Shown here: positions 55,012-63,927 of the stretch, one piece after another
How the letters are laid out: each line of letters starts with the position of its first letter
Numbering within the stretch: the stretch's first letter is position 1
Source: Larkinella punicea
Lineage (GTDB): Bacteria; Bacteroidota; Bacteroidia; Cytophagales; Spirosomataceae
Length of the DNA: 64,000 nucleotides
Assembly: GCF_003334855.1 (NCBI RefSeq)
Contig: NZ_QOWE01000025.1
Coordinates: forward strand, 78,461 to 142,460
Reading direction: 5' to 3'
Notes under the pieces: model-generated
What the model was told of the DNA's origin: nothing
The model's database searches: none
The model's input: the letters and a program-made list of their open reading frames with translations, nothing else
Program-made: the position numbers and the translations under genes

Positions 55012-56157
55012 ATGCAACGCAGGACTTTTCTTCAAACGACCGGACTCCTGGCCACCGCCGTTACTGCTTCCGGCCCGGCGGTTTTAGCCGCGTCGTCGGC
55101 TCCGGCGGCCAAAAACAAACTGCCGAAATGGAAAGGCTTTAACCTGCTGGATTTTTTCTCACCCAATCCGGCGCAGGGCCGGAAGCCGACTGCCGAAGAA
55201 CACTTTAAATGGATGCGCGACTGGGGATTCGATTTTGTCCGGCTGCCGATGGCCTATCCGGCCTATCTGAAATTCGACCGGAGCCGCAACATCACACCCG
55301 ACGAAGTCTATCAGATCGACGAGCAGGCCGTGGACCGGATCGACAAGCTGGTGGCGATGGCCCATAAACACAACCTCCACGTCAGCCTGAATCTGCACCG
55401 CGCACCGGGCTACTGTGTCAACGCCGGTTTTCACGAACCCTACAACCTCTGGACCGATCAGCCCGCACAGGACGCTTTCAATTTCCACTGGAACTACTGG
55501 GCAAAACGCTACAAAACCGTGTCGTCACAGAAAATCAGCTTCGATCTGCTGAACGAGCCGAGTATGCGCGAAGACATGAACGACCAGCTTTCCAAACGCA
55601 GTTCGGTGCCGGGTGCCGTATACCGGAAAGTGGCGCTGGCGGCTCTGGAAGCCATTCGCAAAGAAAACCCGAAGCACCTGGTGATTGCCGATGGCAACGA
55701 TGTGGGTTCGTCGGTGATTCCTGAAATTACCGATCTGGACATTGCGCAAAGCTGCCGGGGCTACAATCCGGGCATTATTTCGCACTACAAAGCCCCCTGG
55801 GCCAACAAAGATCCCGAAAATCTGCCGATGCCGAAGTGGCCGGGACAGGTGGGCGATAAATACCTGAGCCGCGCGATGCTGGAAACGTTTTACAAACCGT
55901 GGATCGAGCTGGTCAACAAAGGCGTGGGCGTGCATTGTGGCGAATGTGGCGCCTGGAACCAAACCCCGCACGACGTTTTTCTGGCCTGGTTTGGCGATGT
56001 GCTCGACATTTTGACAAGTAACGGCATCGGGTTTGCGCTCTGGGAATTCAGCGGAGATTTTGGGGTGCTGGATTCCAAACGGGCCGACGTGGCGTATGAA
56101 GACTGGCACGGCCACAAGCTGGACCGGAAATTATTGAACCTGATGGCGAAGTATTGA
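55012..56157 (+). CDS. Glycoside hydrolase family 5 (cellulase-like), secreted
   Basis: 381 aa with a twin-arginine-type start (MQRRTFLQTTGLLATAV). The (beta/alpha)8 barrel shows WGFDFVRLPMAYP, VSLNLHRAPGYC, acid/base E182 in FDLLNEPS and nucleophile E311 in VHCGECGAWNQ, followed by FALWEFSGDFG. Endo-beta-glucanase or mannanase-type activity is likely. Its TGA overlaps the ATG of the next gene, an odd pairing with an RNA-modifying enzyme. Confidence 0.93.
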   Translation: MQRRTFLQTTGLLATAVTASGPAVLAASSAPAAKNKLPKWKGFNLLDFFSPNPAQGRKPTAEEHFKWMRDWGFDFVRLPMAYPAYLKFDRSRNITPDEVYQIDEQAVDRIDKLVAMAHKHNLHVSLNLHRAPGYCVNAGFHEPYNLWTDQPAQDAFNFHWNYWAKRYKTVSSQKISFDLLNEPSMREDMNDQLSKRSSVPGAVYRKVALAALEAIRKENPKHLVIADGNDVGSSVIPEITDLDIAQSCRGYNPGIISHYKAPWANKDPENLPMPKWPGQVGDKYLSRAMLETFYKPWIELVNKGVGVHCGECGAWNQTPHDVFLAWFGDVLDILTSNGIGFALWEFSGDFGVLDSKRADVAYEDWHGHKLDRKLLNLMAKY

Positions 56158-56879
56158 TGGGGGAGCAACCGGTTTTAGAAGTATCCCACGAGCGAAAACC
56201 GCTCGAAATTATGTATCAGTCTCCTGATCTGGTGGCGATTAACAAACCGCACGGACTGCTGGTGCATCGGTCGATGATCGCCAGCGATGCCAGCGAATTT
56301 GCGGTTCAACTCCTGCGCGATCAGTTGGGACAGCGGGTGTATCCCGTTCATCGGCTGGACCGAAAAACCGGGGGCGTTCTGCTCTTTGCGTTGAATGAAA
56401 TGATGAATTCCGTCATGCAGCAGCAGTTTGCCGAAGGAACCGTGCATAAAACCTACCTGGCCATAGTGCGGGGTTATACCGACGATGAACTGGAAATCGA
56501 CTATCCGCTCCGGCGCGACGACGGCGTGACTCAGGACGCTTTTACAAAACTGAAAACGCTCAAACGTACTGAAGTGGCTTTGCCGTTTGGAAAACACGCG
56601 ACCTCCCGGTATTCGCTCGTGGAATTAAAGCCCACAACCGGCCGTTTTCATCAACTCCGGAAGCACCTGGCGCACATCTTCCACCCAATCATTGGCGACC
56701 GGCCACACGGTTGCAACAAACAGAATAAGCTGTTTAAAGAGCATTTCGGGATGGAAACCATGTTGTTGCACGCGCAGGAAATCCGGTTTAAGCACCCGGT
56801 TTCGAACAAAGAAATTATCATTTCGGCACCGCTCCAAACGGAATTTGCGCGGATGCTGGCGGTTTTGTTTGGGGAATAA
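56157..56879 (+). CDS. truC: tRNA pseudouridine synthase, TruC-like
   Basis: 240 aa from the ATG at 56157, which shares bases with the GH5 stop (TGATG). RluA-type catalytic motif VHRLDRKTGG with D68; TruC-like AINKPHGLLVHRS, FHQLRKHLAHIFHPIIGDRPHG and NKLFKEHFG. It would isomerise U65 of certain tRNAs. Translation may depend on the GH5 upstream. The gene is convergent with the frameshifted kinase (32 bp gap). Confidence 0.9.
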   Translation: MGEQPVLEVSHERKPLEIMYQSPDLVAINKPHGLLVHRSMIASDASEFAVQLLRDQLGQRVYPVHRLDRKTGGVLLFALNEMMNSVMQQQFAEGTVHKTYLAIVRGYTDDELEIDYPLRRDDGVTQDAFTKLKTLKRTEVALPFGKHATSRYSLVELKPTTGRFHQLRKHLAHIFHPIIGDRPHGCNKQNKLFKEHFGMETMLLHAQEIRFKHPVSNKEIIISAPLQTEFARMLAVLFGE

Positions 56880-56911
56880 AGCGGAAATTGATTCGGAGTT
56901 GATGATGGACA

Positions 56912-58788
56912 TTAGTTGGGTAGGGCATAAAAGAAAATGGACCCCTGCCCAGGTATACTTTCCGCCCATATTCTACCGTGTACTTTCGTTATAAAATCTT
57001 TGCAAATCGTCAAGGCAACACCCGCACTTTGGTCCACTGGGCTGCGGGTTGTGGTGCCAAATGAAAATAACCGATTTATTTGATCGGGGGTCATTCCACT
57101 ACCTTCATCTTTTATAGAAACAAGAATTTCGGTATCAGATTTTTCAAGAGCGACAGTGATTGTGCCGCCTTCCGGAGAGAATTTGATCGCATTGTGGATC
57201 AGATTTCTATTGATAAACTGAATGATTTCCTTGTCAGTGGTTAAGGTTATAGTTTTATCAATCAGATTTGAAAAAGTTAGTTTTTTAGAATGAAAAAGAC
57301 TTTGATGAATGGCGGCTGCTTCTTCAATTAAACCGTGTAGTTCAACATTTTCCAGCGTAGCAGTATAGCCTGAATATTGTTTTTTTACCCATTGTAAAAT
57401 ACTGTCAAAGGTTCGCAACAACGTATTGACTTCACTTTCCAGGGAATTATAAAATACAGTCAGTTCTGCTTTGTTGAAAGTATTCTCCTCCTTCATTAGA
57501 CTTGCCATGCTCAAGGTTGTGGCGAGTGGAGATCTGAAATCGTGAGCCAGCATAGAAACTAATTTTGCTTTAAACTCATCTGACTGAGTTAGTAAGATGT
57601 TCTGCTTTGTTATTTTTTCATTTAACACGATTTGTAGGCTAGCACTTTTTCGCAATTTTTTATAAAGAACATAAATAAAGATAAGGATACTACTCAATAG
57701 AATTGAAAACCCAACCAGAAGGGCAATGACCCAGCGGTTATTTTTTGTTTGTGTGGCCAAATTATTCAACTCCTGCTGGGTGTTGTAATAGGTGAAATAA
57801 TCTCCAATAAAATTTTTATTGCTATTTTTTTCTTCTTCGAGTGCAGCAACTAGTAAGTTATTAGTTGCTGCTTTATTTTCCTTGTCTCCTTTTAATTCAT
57901 AACATTTTTGTAACGATTTTAAAATCTCTATTTTAAAAGTAATAAAACCGTTTGTTTTTGCCAAATTGTAGCTCCGGTTGTAGCAGATAATGGCGCTATC
58001 TATTTTTTTTAACTTTAAAAAATAATGGGCATAATAATCCAGTCCGACAATCTCATGATATTCCCATTTATTTCGTTGTGCTATCTGTAAAGCCTCTAAA
58101 ATAACCGTTAATGCTTTCTGCGTATCGCCTTTCTCTAAAAACTTATCGCTTTTTAGCTGGTTTATAAAAAGTTGAGAACGCTGGTCCTTAAACCGGATTG
58201 CTATTTCCTGGGCTTTGGTTAAATAGAAATCGGATGAGTCTGAAGTCGATTTTGGCATGAGGAAACTATAGTTGGCATATAACATGCTTTTGACAGAATC
58301 ACTGTAGAGCCCCGCTGCTTTATTCAAAGAATTTCTGGAAAATTTTAAGGAATTGGGCGTGTCGCCCAACACTTCGTAAACGACAGCAGAATTCATTAGC
58401 ATATGAGAAACTCCAATTGTGTCAGATACACTTTCATATTCCAAAAGAGCTTTTGTATACGAAGAGAGGGCTTGACTGTAGAGTCCTTTTAAAAAAAAGC
58501 CGTTGCTATGTTACAAATGGCGTCGGCTTTGCCTTTGGGATAATTATGCCGATCTGCCATCGCTTTGACTTTTATCCCGTAGATGAGACAGCTATCCGCA
58601 CTTTTCATGTGCATGATAAACCCAATGTTATTTAGATGATCAATGTAGGTTATACTATCCGGGGAGTTTATGAGTTTTTTTTGTAATGTTCTGATTTCTA
58701 AAGTCTGAGAATAAGACGAGAATAGATGTAAATAAAAAAAGAGAAAAAGAAGACTGGTTGTGTAATTGTAAAATTTAAAAGTGACCAT
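56912..58788 (-). pseudogene. TPR sensor histidine kinase interrupted by a one-base frameshift
   Basis: Two frames join into one protein. The N-terminal part from MVTFKFYNYTTSLLFLFFYLHL at 58788 (signal peptide) ends at an in-frame TAA formed by an eight-T run followed by AAAA (A8 on the plus strand at 58491-58498). With one extra T the frame continues into a TPR string (LKGLYSQALSSYTKALLEYE) and the TPR-kinase body that ends at 56912. The body has TPRs, one membrane helix (RWVIALLVGFSILLSSILIFIYVLY), HisKA AHDFRSPLA and an ATPase lobe (LIHNAIKFSPEGG, GSGMTPDQI). The gene is clearly more AT-rich than its neighbours. The frameshift could be real, phase-variable, or a sequencing error in the homopolymer. 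Confidence 0.75.
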
Positions 58789-59039
58789 CCGGGACGTTGA
58801 AATAGTATTGAGTCGATACAAAGGCAAATCGATGGCTTAATTTACAAATTAAGTTTTGAATACTCCTTTTTCGACTCAGACAAAAGGCTTGTTTCTGTCA
58901 AATCCTATGAAATTGTATGAAAAAACCGGTAGGCCCGTGCCCTGAATTTTCGAAGATAAGTCGTTTAGAACGAGCGGTTTCTTATCAATGTGCAGATTGT
59001 AGTCCTGACGCCAGTTAAGGTAAAGCTGTTAAAAAAGAA
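58789..59039. other. Intergenic region upstream of the kinase with short palindrome
   Basis: No gene seen. CTTAATTTACAAATTAAG at 58836-58853 is a perfect 8+2+8 palindrome, 48 bp before the kinase start. On the minus strand it overlaps TTTG followed after 18 nt by TGCCTTTG (58819-58826), a near -7 match; it may be an operator. Confidence 0.35.
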
Positions 59040-59085
59040 TTGCCTGTTTTGGGAAGGATTTTAAATCCCTTCCCAAAACAGGCAA
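59040..59085 (-). terminator. Terminator of the CoA-transferase gene
   Basis: TTGCCTGTTTTGGGAAGG pairs with CCTTCCCAAAACAGGCAA around ATTTTAAATC; on the minus strand a TTCTTTTTT run follows. It lies 25 bp past the stop codon. Confidence 0.85.
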
Positions 59086-59110
59086 CCAGTCCAACCATCC
59101 CAAAAACCGC

Positions 59111-60403
59111 TTACTCGAACACCTTAAACCGCTCGTGTGCCTGCCGTTCCAGCGACTCGCGGTGGTCGGGGTGGGCGATGTTGATGAGCGCGCGGGCACG
59201 TTGGCGGAGGTTCTTGCCGTAGAGATAGGCTACGCCGTATTCGGTCACGATGTAGTGAACGTGGGCGCGGGTGGTCGTCACGCCAGCCCCTTCTTTCAGG
59301 AACGGCACAATCTTGCTTTCACCGTATTTCGTTACGGAGGGCAGGGCAATGATCGGTTTTCCCCCTTCCGAAAGTGAGGCTCCCCGCACAAAATCCATTT
59401 GACCACCAACCCCGGAATACTGGTAGGTCCCAATCGTATCGGCGCACACCTGACCCGTCAAATCCACTTCGATGGCGCTGTTGATGGCCGTCACTTTCGG
59501 ATTCCGGCGGATGATGGCCGTGTCATTGGTGTAAGTTACTTCCTTCATCACCACGGCAGGATTGTCGTTGATAAAATCGTATAACCGGCGCGTTCCCATC
59601 GCGAAACAGGAGACCAGTTTATACGGAATCGCCTTTTTGCACTCGTTGGTGATGACGCCCCGTTCCACTAGATCGATCACGCCATCGGAGAACATTTCGG
59701 TATGAATCCCCAGCTTTTTGTGATAAATCAACTCGGCCAGCACCGCGTTCGGGATCCCGCCGATGCCCATTTGCAGCGTGGCACCATCTTCCACCAATTC
59801 AGCCACGAAGCGGCCAATTTTCTGTTCGGTCACAGTCGCCGGTTTCAGCGGCATTTCGTACAATGGATCGTCGCATTCCACAGCCGCGTGGATCGTTTTG
59901 ACGTGGATAATGCCGTCACCGTGTGTCCGCGGAACGTTCGGATTAATCTGGGCGATCACGTATTTGGCTGATTTAACGGCGCTTAATGAAATGTCTACCG
60001 AGGGGCCGAGCGAACAGAAACCGTGTTGATCGGGGGGCGAAACCTGGATCAGGGCGACATCGAGGGGCAGAATATGTCGTTGGAACAGCAACGGAATTTC
60101 ACTTAGAAAAATCGGAACGTAATCGGCGATGCCGGCATTGACCTGCTTGCGCATGTTGGCCCCGATGAAAAACGAATTCGGCCTGAAAATCCCGGCGTAC
60201 TGGTCTTCGCAATACGGCAGATGGCCTTCCGTGTGCATATGACACACCTCAATGTCACGCAGCCCGGCGGCTGAAGCTCGCCCGACCATGGCTGCAATCA
60301 GCCGGTGGGGCGTTTGGGCAACGCTGTGAACAAACACCCGATTGCCGGATTGAATTACTTCGACGGCCTGCTCCGGGCTAACAATGGGAACCAGATTGTG
60401 CAT
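59111..60403 (-). CDS. Acetyl-CoA hydrolase/transferase family CoA-transferase
   Basis: 430 aa, two Rossmann-like halves of a family I/II-type CoA-transferase (4-hydroxybutyrate or acetate CoA-transferase group). The conserved catalytic Glu (about E312) lies in AINSAIEVDLTG, and GVGGQMDFVRGASLSEGGKPI follows; GATLQMGIGGIPNAV is the CoA-binding loop. A TAGGTTTG -7 element is 45 bp upstream and a strong terminator 25 bp downstream, so it is monocistronic. Substrate is inferred only to the level of short-chain acyl-CoA. Confidence 0.92.
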   Translation of the reverse strand: MHNLVPIVSPEQAVEVIQSGNRVFVHSVAQTPHRLIAAMVGRASAAGLRDIEVCHMHTEGHLPYCEDQYAGIFRPNSFFIGANMRKQVNAGIADYVPIFLSEIPLLFQRHILPLDVALIQVSPPDQHGFCSLGPSVDISLSAVKSAKYVIAQINPNVPRTHGDGIIHVKTIHAAVECDDPLYEMPLKPATVTEQKIGRFVAELVEDGATLQMGIGGIPNAVLAELIYHKKLGIHTEMFSDGVIDLVERGVITNECKKAIPYKLVSCFAMGTRRLYDFINDNPAVVMKEVTYTNDTAIIRRNPKVTAINSAIEVDLTGQVCADTIGTYQYSGVGGQMDFVRGASLSEGGKPIIALPSVTKYGESKIVPFLKEGAGVTTTRAHVHYIVTEYGVAYLYGKNLRQRARALINIAHPDHRESLERQAHERFKVFE

Positions 60404-60447
60404 GGTATGGAAACAGAATGACGAACGAACAGTTTTAAAATTTTTAA

Positions 60448-60455
60448 CAAACCTA
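60448..60455 (-). promoter_or_regulatory. -7 promoter element of the CoA-transferase gene
   Basis: On the minus strand this reads TAGGTTTG, an exact TAnnTTTG match about 45 bp before the ATG. Confidence 0.45.
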
Positions 60456-60624
60456 CCGCCCGAACGGGTTTGATTTTGTGAGTAAAATCATCTTTTTTTC
60501 AAACCATTCTCGTATCATCTTTACGGATTTGAATACGATGAAGGACTACGGTTCATGAAATTACCAGCAAATCCGACTACTTTTAGACTTTCCGGGTAGG
60601 AGAGTCGCCCGACCATTGCTGACT

Positions 60625-61002
60625 ATGAGAAAAGGAAATAAGCTATACAGCATTCTATTCAACAAATGTCCCTATTGTCATGAGGGAGACTTTTTTGTAA
60701 CCAAAAGTGCGTTTAATCTGAAGAAATTCGATCAGATGCACAAAAATTGCGCTGTTTGTGGCCAGAGTTTCGAGCCGGAACCCGGTTTTTACACCGGCTC
60801 ACTCTACGTCAGTTATTCGTTTTACGTGGCCTGGATCATCACCACCTTCGTGTTGGTTGGCGTTTTGTTGGAAGTCGATGTAATCGCCTATCTGTGGGGA
60901 CTCATACCATCGCTGATTATCCTGACGCCATTTTTCTTCCGGTTAGCGCGTCGCGTTTGGATTAACATCTTCGTGAAATACCGGCCGTTTCCGGAGAAAT
61001 AG
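60625..61002 (+). CDS. DUF983 domain membrane protein
   Basis: 125 aa from MRKGNKLYSI at 60625. Two zinc-ribbon-like Cys pairs (C15/C18 in CPYC and C42/C45 in CAVC) precede two membrane helices (about 56-80 and 85-105), the standard DUF983 arrangement. The function is not known. Confidence 0.9.
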   Translation: MRKGNKLYSILFNKCPYCHEGDFFVTKSAFNLKKFDQMHKNCAVCGQSFEPEPGFYTGSLYVSYSFYVAWIITTFVLVGVLLEVDVIAYLWGLIPSLIILTPFFFRLARRVWINIFVKYRPFPEK

Positions 61003-61028
61003 GCCGGATTCTTTATACCAACTTGTTA

Positions 61029-61210
61029 ATCAAAACGAATTATGGGATTCTTGGCCGCGTAGCGGACGGATGTTTGTAGTAAAATGAGGTTTTTATGCTC
61101 GCGTGCCTTTGGGTACGCAATCTTCTGCACTTTTGCGTACCCAAAGGCACGCGGAGGAATCGGGTGGTTCATTTTGCTACAAACATCCGTCCGCTACGCG
61201 GCCAAGGATC
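61029..61210. repeat. Nested palindrome, family C type
   Basis: The outer arms 61051-61087 and 61169-61205 match at 36 of 37 positions and contain TTGGCCGCGTAGCGGACGG and ATGTTTGTAG. Inner arms GCGTGCCTTTGGGTACGCAA (61101-61120) and its exact complement (61133-61152) match the internal palindrome of 40330-40563. It begins with ACGAATTATGGGATT. No clear target duplication was found. Confidence 0.85.
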
Positions 61211-61284
61211 CCTTAGCTAGTGTTAATTTACAAATTGATCCGGAGCTGAATAGGTTTTCCATAAAGATTACACGGTTTTCTTTA

Positions 61285-63666
61285 TTAAAATTCCCAGCGG
61301 TAATTCAGAATCGGAATCAACCCCAACTGGTATTTCTGCACGACTTTTCCCTGAAAGGCATCGAAGTAGCTGTAAAAAGCATTCTGAGCGTTGGTCAGGT
61401 TCTGCAAATCGAGCGAGAGCGTGCGGCTGTACCGGGCTTTGCTTTTTTTCCAGTAAATCCGCAGATCGGTCCGGAAATACGCCGGGAAATGCACGCTGAA
61501 TTCCTCACTGCTGTAGACGGTTGTGCCAGCCTGTTGCGACAAAACCGCATCGATCGGGCGGTCGCGCAAACCGCCCAGGTACGAAATGCGGCCGTTGACG
61601 CCCCAGATCCGGCTTCGGGTTTCGCGGCTTTTCGTCCACTCTTTCCCGGCAGTCAGGCCCGACGTAAAACCGCCGTCGAACCGGGTGCTGCGCCAGACGC
61701 CATCGGCGGCCTGATACCGCGAATCGTAGACCGAACCGGACGCCAGCACGTAATAGTTTTTCGATAAATATTTCTGGTACGTCAATTCAACGCCCCGGTT
61801 TTGGGCTTTTCCGGCATTGACCAGCGGTTCACTGACGTAAGCTTCGATGAGGTTCACCGCCGAAAACTTACTGCCCGAAACGGTGCTGATCGGTACGTCG
61901 AACAGCATTTGCGAATAGCCTTCGATTTTCCAGTAACTATCCGGACTGAGCTGGTGTGTGTACCCCGCGACGATGTGGTGCGCTTTGGTAAAGCCCAGGT
62001 CTTCGTTGTTAAACAGCATTTTGTTATCCGGATTCCGTTTCGCCAGATACACCTGCGGCAGTTGCGGCTGGCTGTGTAAACCGTACGCCACCGTCAGGGC
62101 TTTTCCCGGCCGCACTTCCCAGCGAACCGACGCCCGGGGTTCGAGTGACCGGCTTTGGTTGAAGGTAAACGTGTTGTAAAACAAACCCGCATTCACCGTC
62201 ACGTTATCCACCGGCAACCATTGGTAATTCACATACGGCTGAATCATCCAGCCCTCCATTGAACCGCTGAAGAGGGAATTGTTCGCCGAACTTCCGATGA
62301 AAAAAGGGTTCACATCTTTCCAGACACCCACCGAATTATAGGCTCGGGTCAGATACAAACCGGCTTTGAAACTGTTCCGGGCATTGATCTGGTAGTTCAG
62401 CGAACTCGTCAGCGAATACCGCGAACCAGATTGGTCGTCCATTTCGTAGTTCGACCGGAAGCGTGCATCGCCCGGCGATTCCAGATTCCGGGCGCTGTTG
62501 TTGGCCGACAACACCAGGGCGGTTTTCCACAACAAGCGCGCTCCGATGGGCTGGGAGAGGGTCAAGCCTCCGGCGGCCATTTTCGTCGTGAACGAGATGG
62601 TGTTGCGGTCTTTGTCCTGCGTCTGTTCTTCGGCGGCCAGGGCCGTAAAATCGTTGCTGCTGTTGCCCAAAACGCCAAACGCCGTAAACCGTCCGCCTTT
62701 GCGGGTCGGGAAGGTCAGGTTGAACGACAGATCCTGAAACCGGATGTCTTCACCCCCGAACGTGACGCCCATCGCGCCGAGCAGACCCGTAAGGGAATAC
62801 CGGTAATTGACCAGATACGACGACCCTTTCTGCTTCGAAATCGGTCCTTCTGCCGCCAGATCAAGGCCGATCAACCCCGCCTGGGCGATGAATTCATGGC
62901 GTTCGTTGTTGCCCGGGCGCAGGCTCATGTCCATGACGCCACCGACCGAATTGCCGTATTCGGGCGAGAAAGCCCCCGTCAGAAAGCGGGTTGTGCCGAG
63001 CAACTGGGCGCTCAGCATGTTGACGCCACCGCCGTTTGCCGTGGGCCGGTCGCCAATGGTCCCGGCGTTGCTCTGGTGGTTGGGGTTCACGATTTCGACG
63101 CCTTCGAGCCGCCAGATCAGGCTGTTGGGCGAGTTGCCACGCACGGAAATGTTGTTGGTGCCATCGTTGGTTGTCACCACGCCCGCGTAGGCCGTCGCCA
63201 GCCGGGCCGGGTCGAGGTAGCTGGCCGGAAACCGCAGCACCTGTTCGATGGTGATGTGTTCGGCACTGATCGTGCGGTCGGTGCGGGTGCCAATGGCGGT
63301 GGCTTCGCCCAGTTGGGTTATGCCGGGTTGCAGGTAAATTTCCAGCACCTGTTCCTTGCCGGATTCCACCAGCACTTCATTGATAACCGATGGTTCGTAC
63401 CCGACGAACGAAACACTGAGTTGATGACGGCCTATAGCAATGTTGGTCAGCCGGAAATGGCCCTGTTCATCCGTGATCGCGCCCGAATTGGCATTGCCCG
63501 TTTTTGAATTCTGAACCACCACAGAAGCACCGACCAGCGGACGATTCTGGCTGGCGTCGTAGACGGTTCCGCGAATGGTCTGGGTAGGGATTTGGGAAAA
63601 ACCGCTAAGGGCCAGGAATGTCAGCAGACACAGAAAAAGGGATTTACGAAGGAAAGGTGTCGTCAT
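61285..63666 (-). CDS. TonB-dependent receptor
   Basis: 793 aa with signal peptide (FLCLLTFLALSGFSQ), a carboxypeptidase-regulatory-like domain (GTVYDASQNRPLVGASVVVQ), plug domain (YAGVVTTNDGTNNISVRGNSPNSLIWRLEGV) and a barrel ending in NYRWEF with the C-terminal Phe expected for outer-membrane assembly. It imports a nutrient across the outer membrane; no SusD partner gene lies next to it, so a glycan, siderophore or cofactor cannot be distinguished. A TACTTTTG -7 element lies upstream. Confidence 0.92.
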   Translation of the reverse strand: MTTPFLRKSLFLCLLTFLALSGFSQIPTQTIRGTVYDASQNRPLVGASVVVQNSKTGNANSGAITDEQGHFRLTNIAIGRHQLSVSFVGYEPSVINEVLVESGKEQVLEIYLQPGITQLGEATAIGTRTDRTISAEHITIEQVLRFPASYLDPARLATAYAGVVTTNDGTNNISVRGNSPNSLIWRLEGVEIVNPNHQSNAGTIGDRPTANGGGVNMLSAQLLGTTRFLTGAFSPEYGNSVGGVMDMSLRPGNNERHEFIAQAGLIGLDLAAEGPISKQKGSSYLVNYRYSLTGLLGAMGVTFGGEDIRFQDLSFNLTFPTRKGGRFTAFGVLGNSSNDFTALAAEEQTQDKDRNTISFTTKMAAGGLTLSQPIGARLLWKTALVLSANNSARNLESPGDARFRSNYEMDDQSGSRYSLTSSLNYQINARNSFKAGLYLTRAYNSVGVWKDVNPFFIGSSANNSLFSGSMEGWMIQPYVNYQWLPVDNVTVNAGLFYNTFTFNQSRSLEPRASVRWEVRPGKALTVAYGLHSQPQLPQVYLAKRNPDNKMLFNNEDLGFTKAHHIVAGYTHQLSPDSYWKIEGYSQMLFDVPISTVSGSKFSAVNLIEAYVSEPLVNAGKAQNRGVELTYQKYLSKNYYVLASGSVYDSRYQAADGVWRSTRFDGGFTSGLTAGKEWTKSRETRSRIWGVNGRISYLGGLRDRPIDAVLSQQAGTTVYSSEEFSVHFPAYFRTDLRIYWKKSKARYSRTLSLDLQNLTNAQNAFYSYFDAFQGKVVQKYQLGLIPILNYRWEF

Positions 63667-63697
63667 TGGGGTTCGCAGAATGGGCTGTTAAGAACTG

Positions 63698-63705
63698 CAA
63701 AAGTA
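63698..63705 (-). promoter_or_regulatory. -7 promoter element of the TonB-dependent receptor gene
   Basis: On the minus strand this reads TACTTTTG (TAnnTTTG), 31 bp before the ATG. Confidence 0.5.
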
Positions 63706-63749
63706 CAACGACAATTAACCAAGTCGATAAACATTCGGTTGTTCTGATA

Positions 63750-63878
63750 AAAATCATTCGACACTTTTATTGGCACGGCCAGCGGGTTTGTACCTGGAGC
63801 TACCCCACATGCCCGGAGTGTGTATTGAAAACGCAGTGTGATTATTTTCAACGGGAAAATAAAAGGAATAATAAATAG
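63750..63878 (+). pseudogene. Possible endonuclease III C-terminal remnant
   Basis: In frame, residues HFYWHGQRVCTWSYPTCPEC and then VLKTQCDYF give Cx6Cx2Cx5C, the exact 4Fe-4S loop spacing of endonuclease III, preceded by HGQ.VC as in HGR.VC of that family. About 43 residues remain before a TAG; the glycosylase body is missing and the TonB receptor promoter occupies the upstream side. A chance match is possible but the spacing is very specific. Confidence 0.45.
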
Positions 63879-63927
63879 AGTTTATGCCGATTAAGTGATT
63901 ATGGTTTTGGTTGACGAAATTTGCGGC

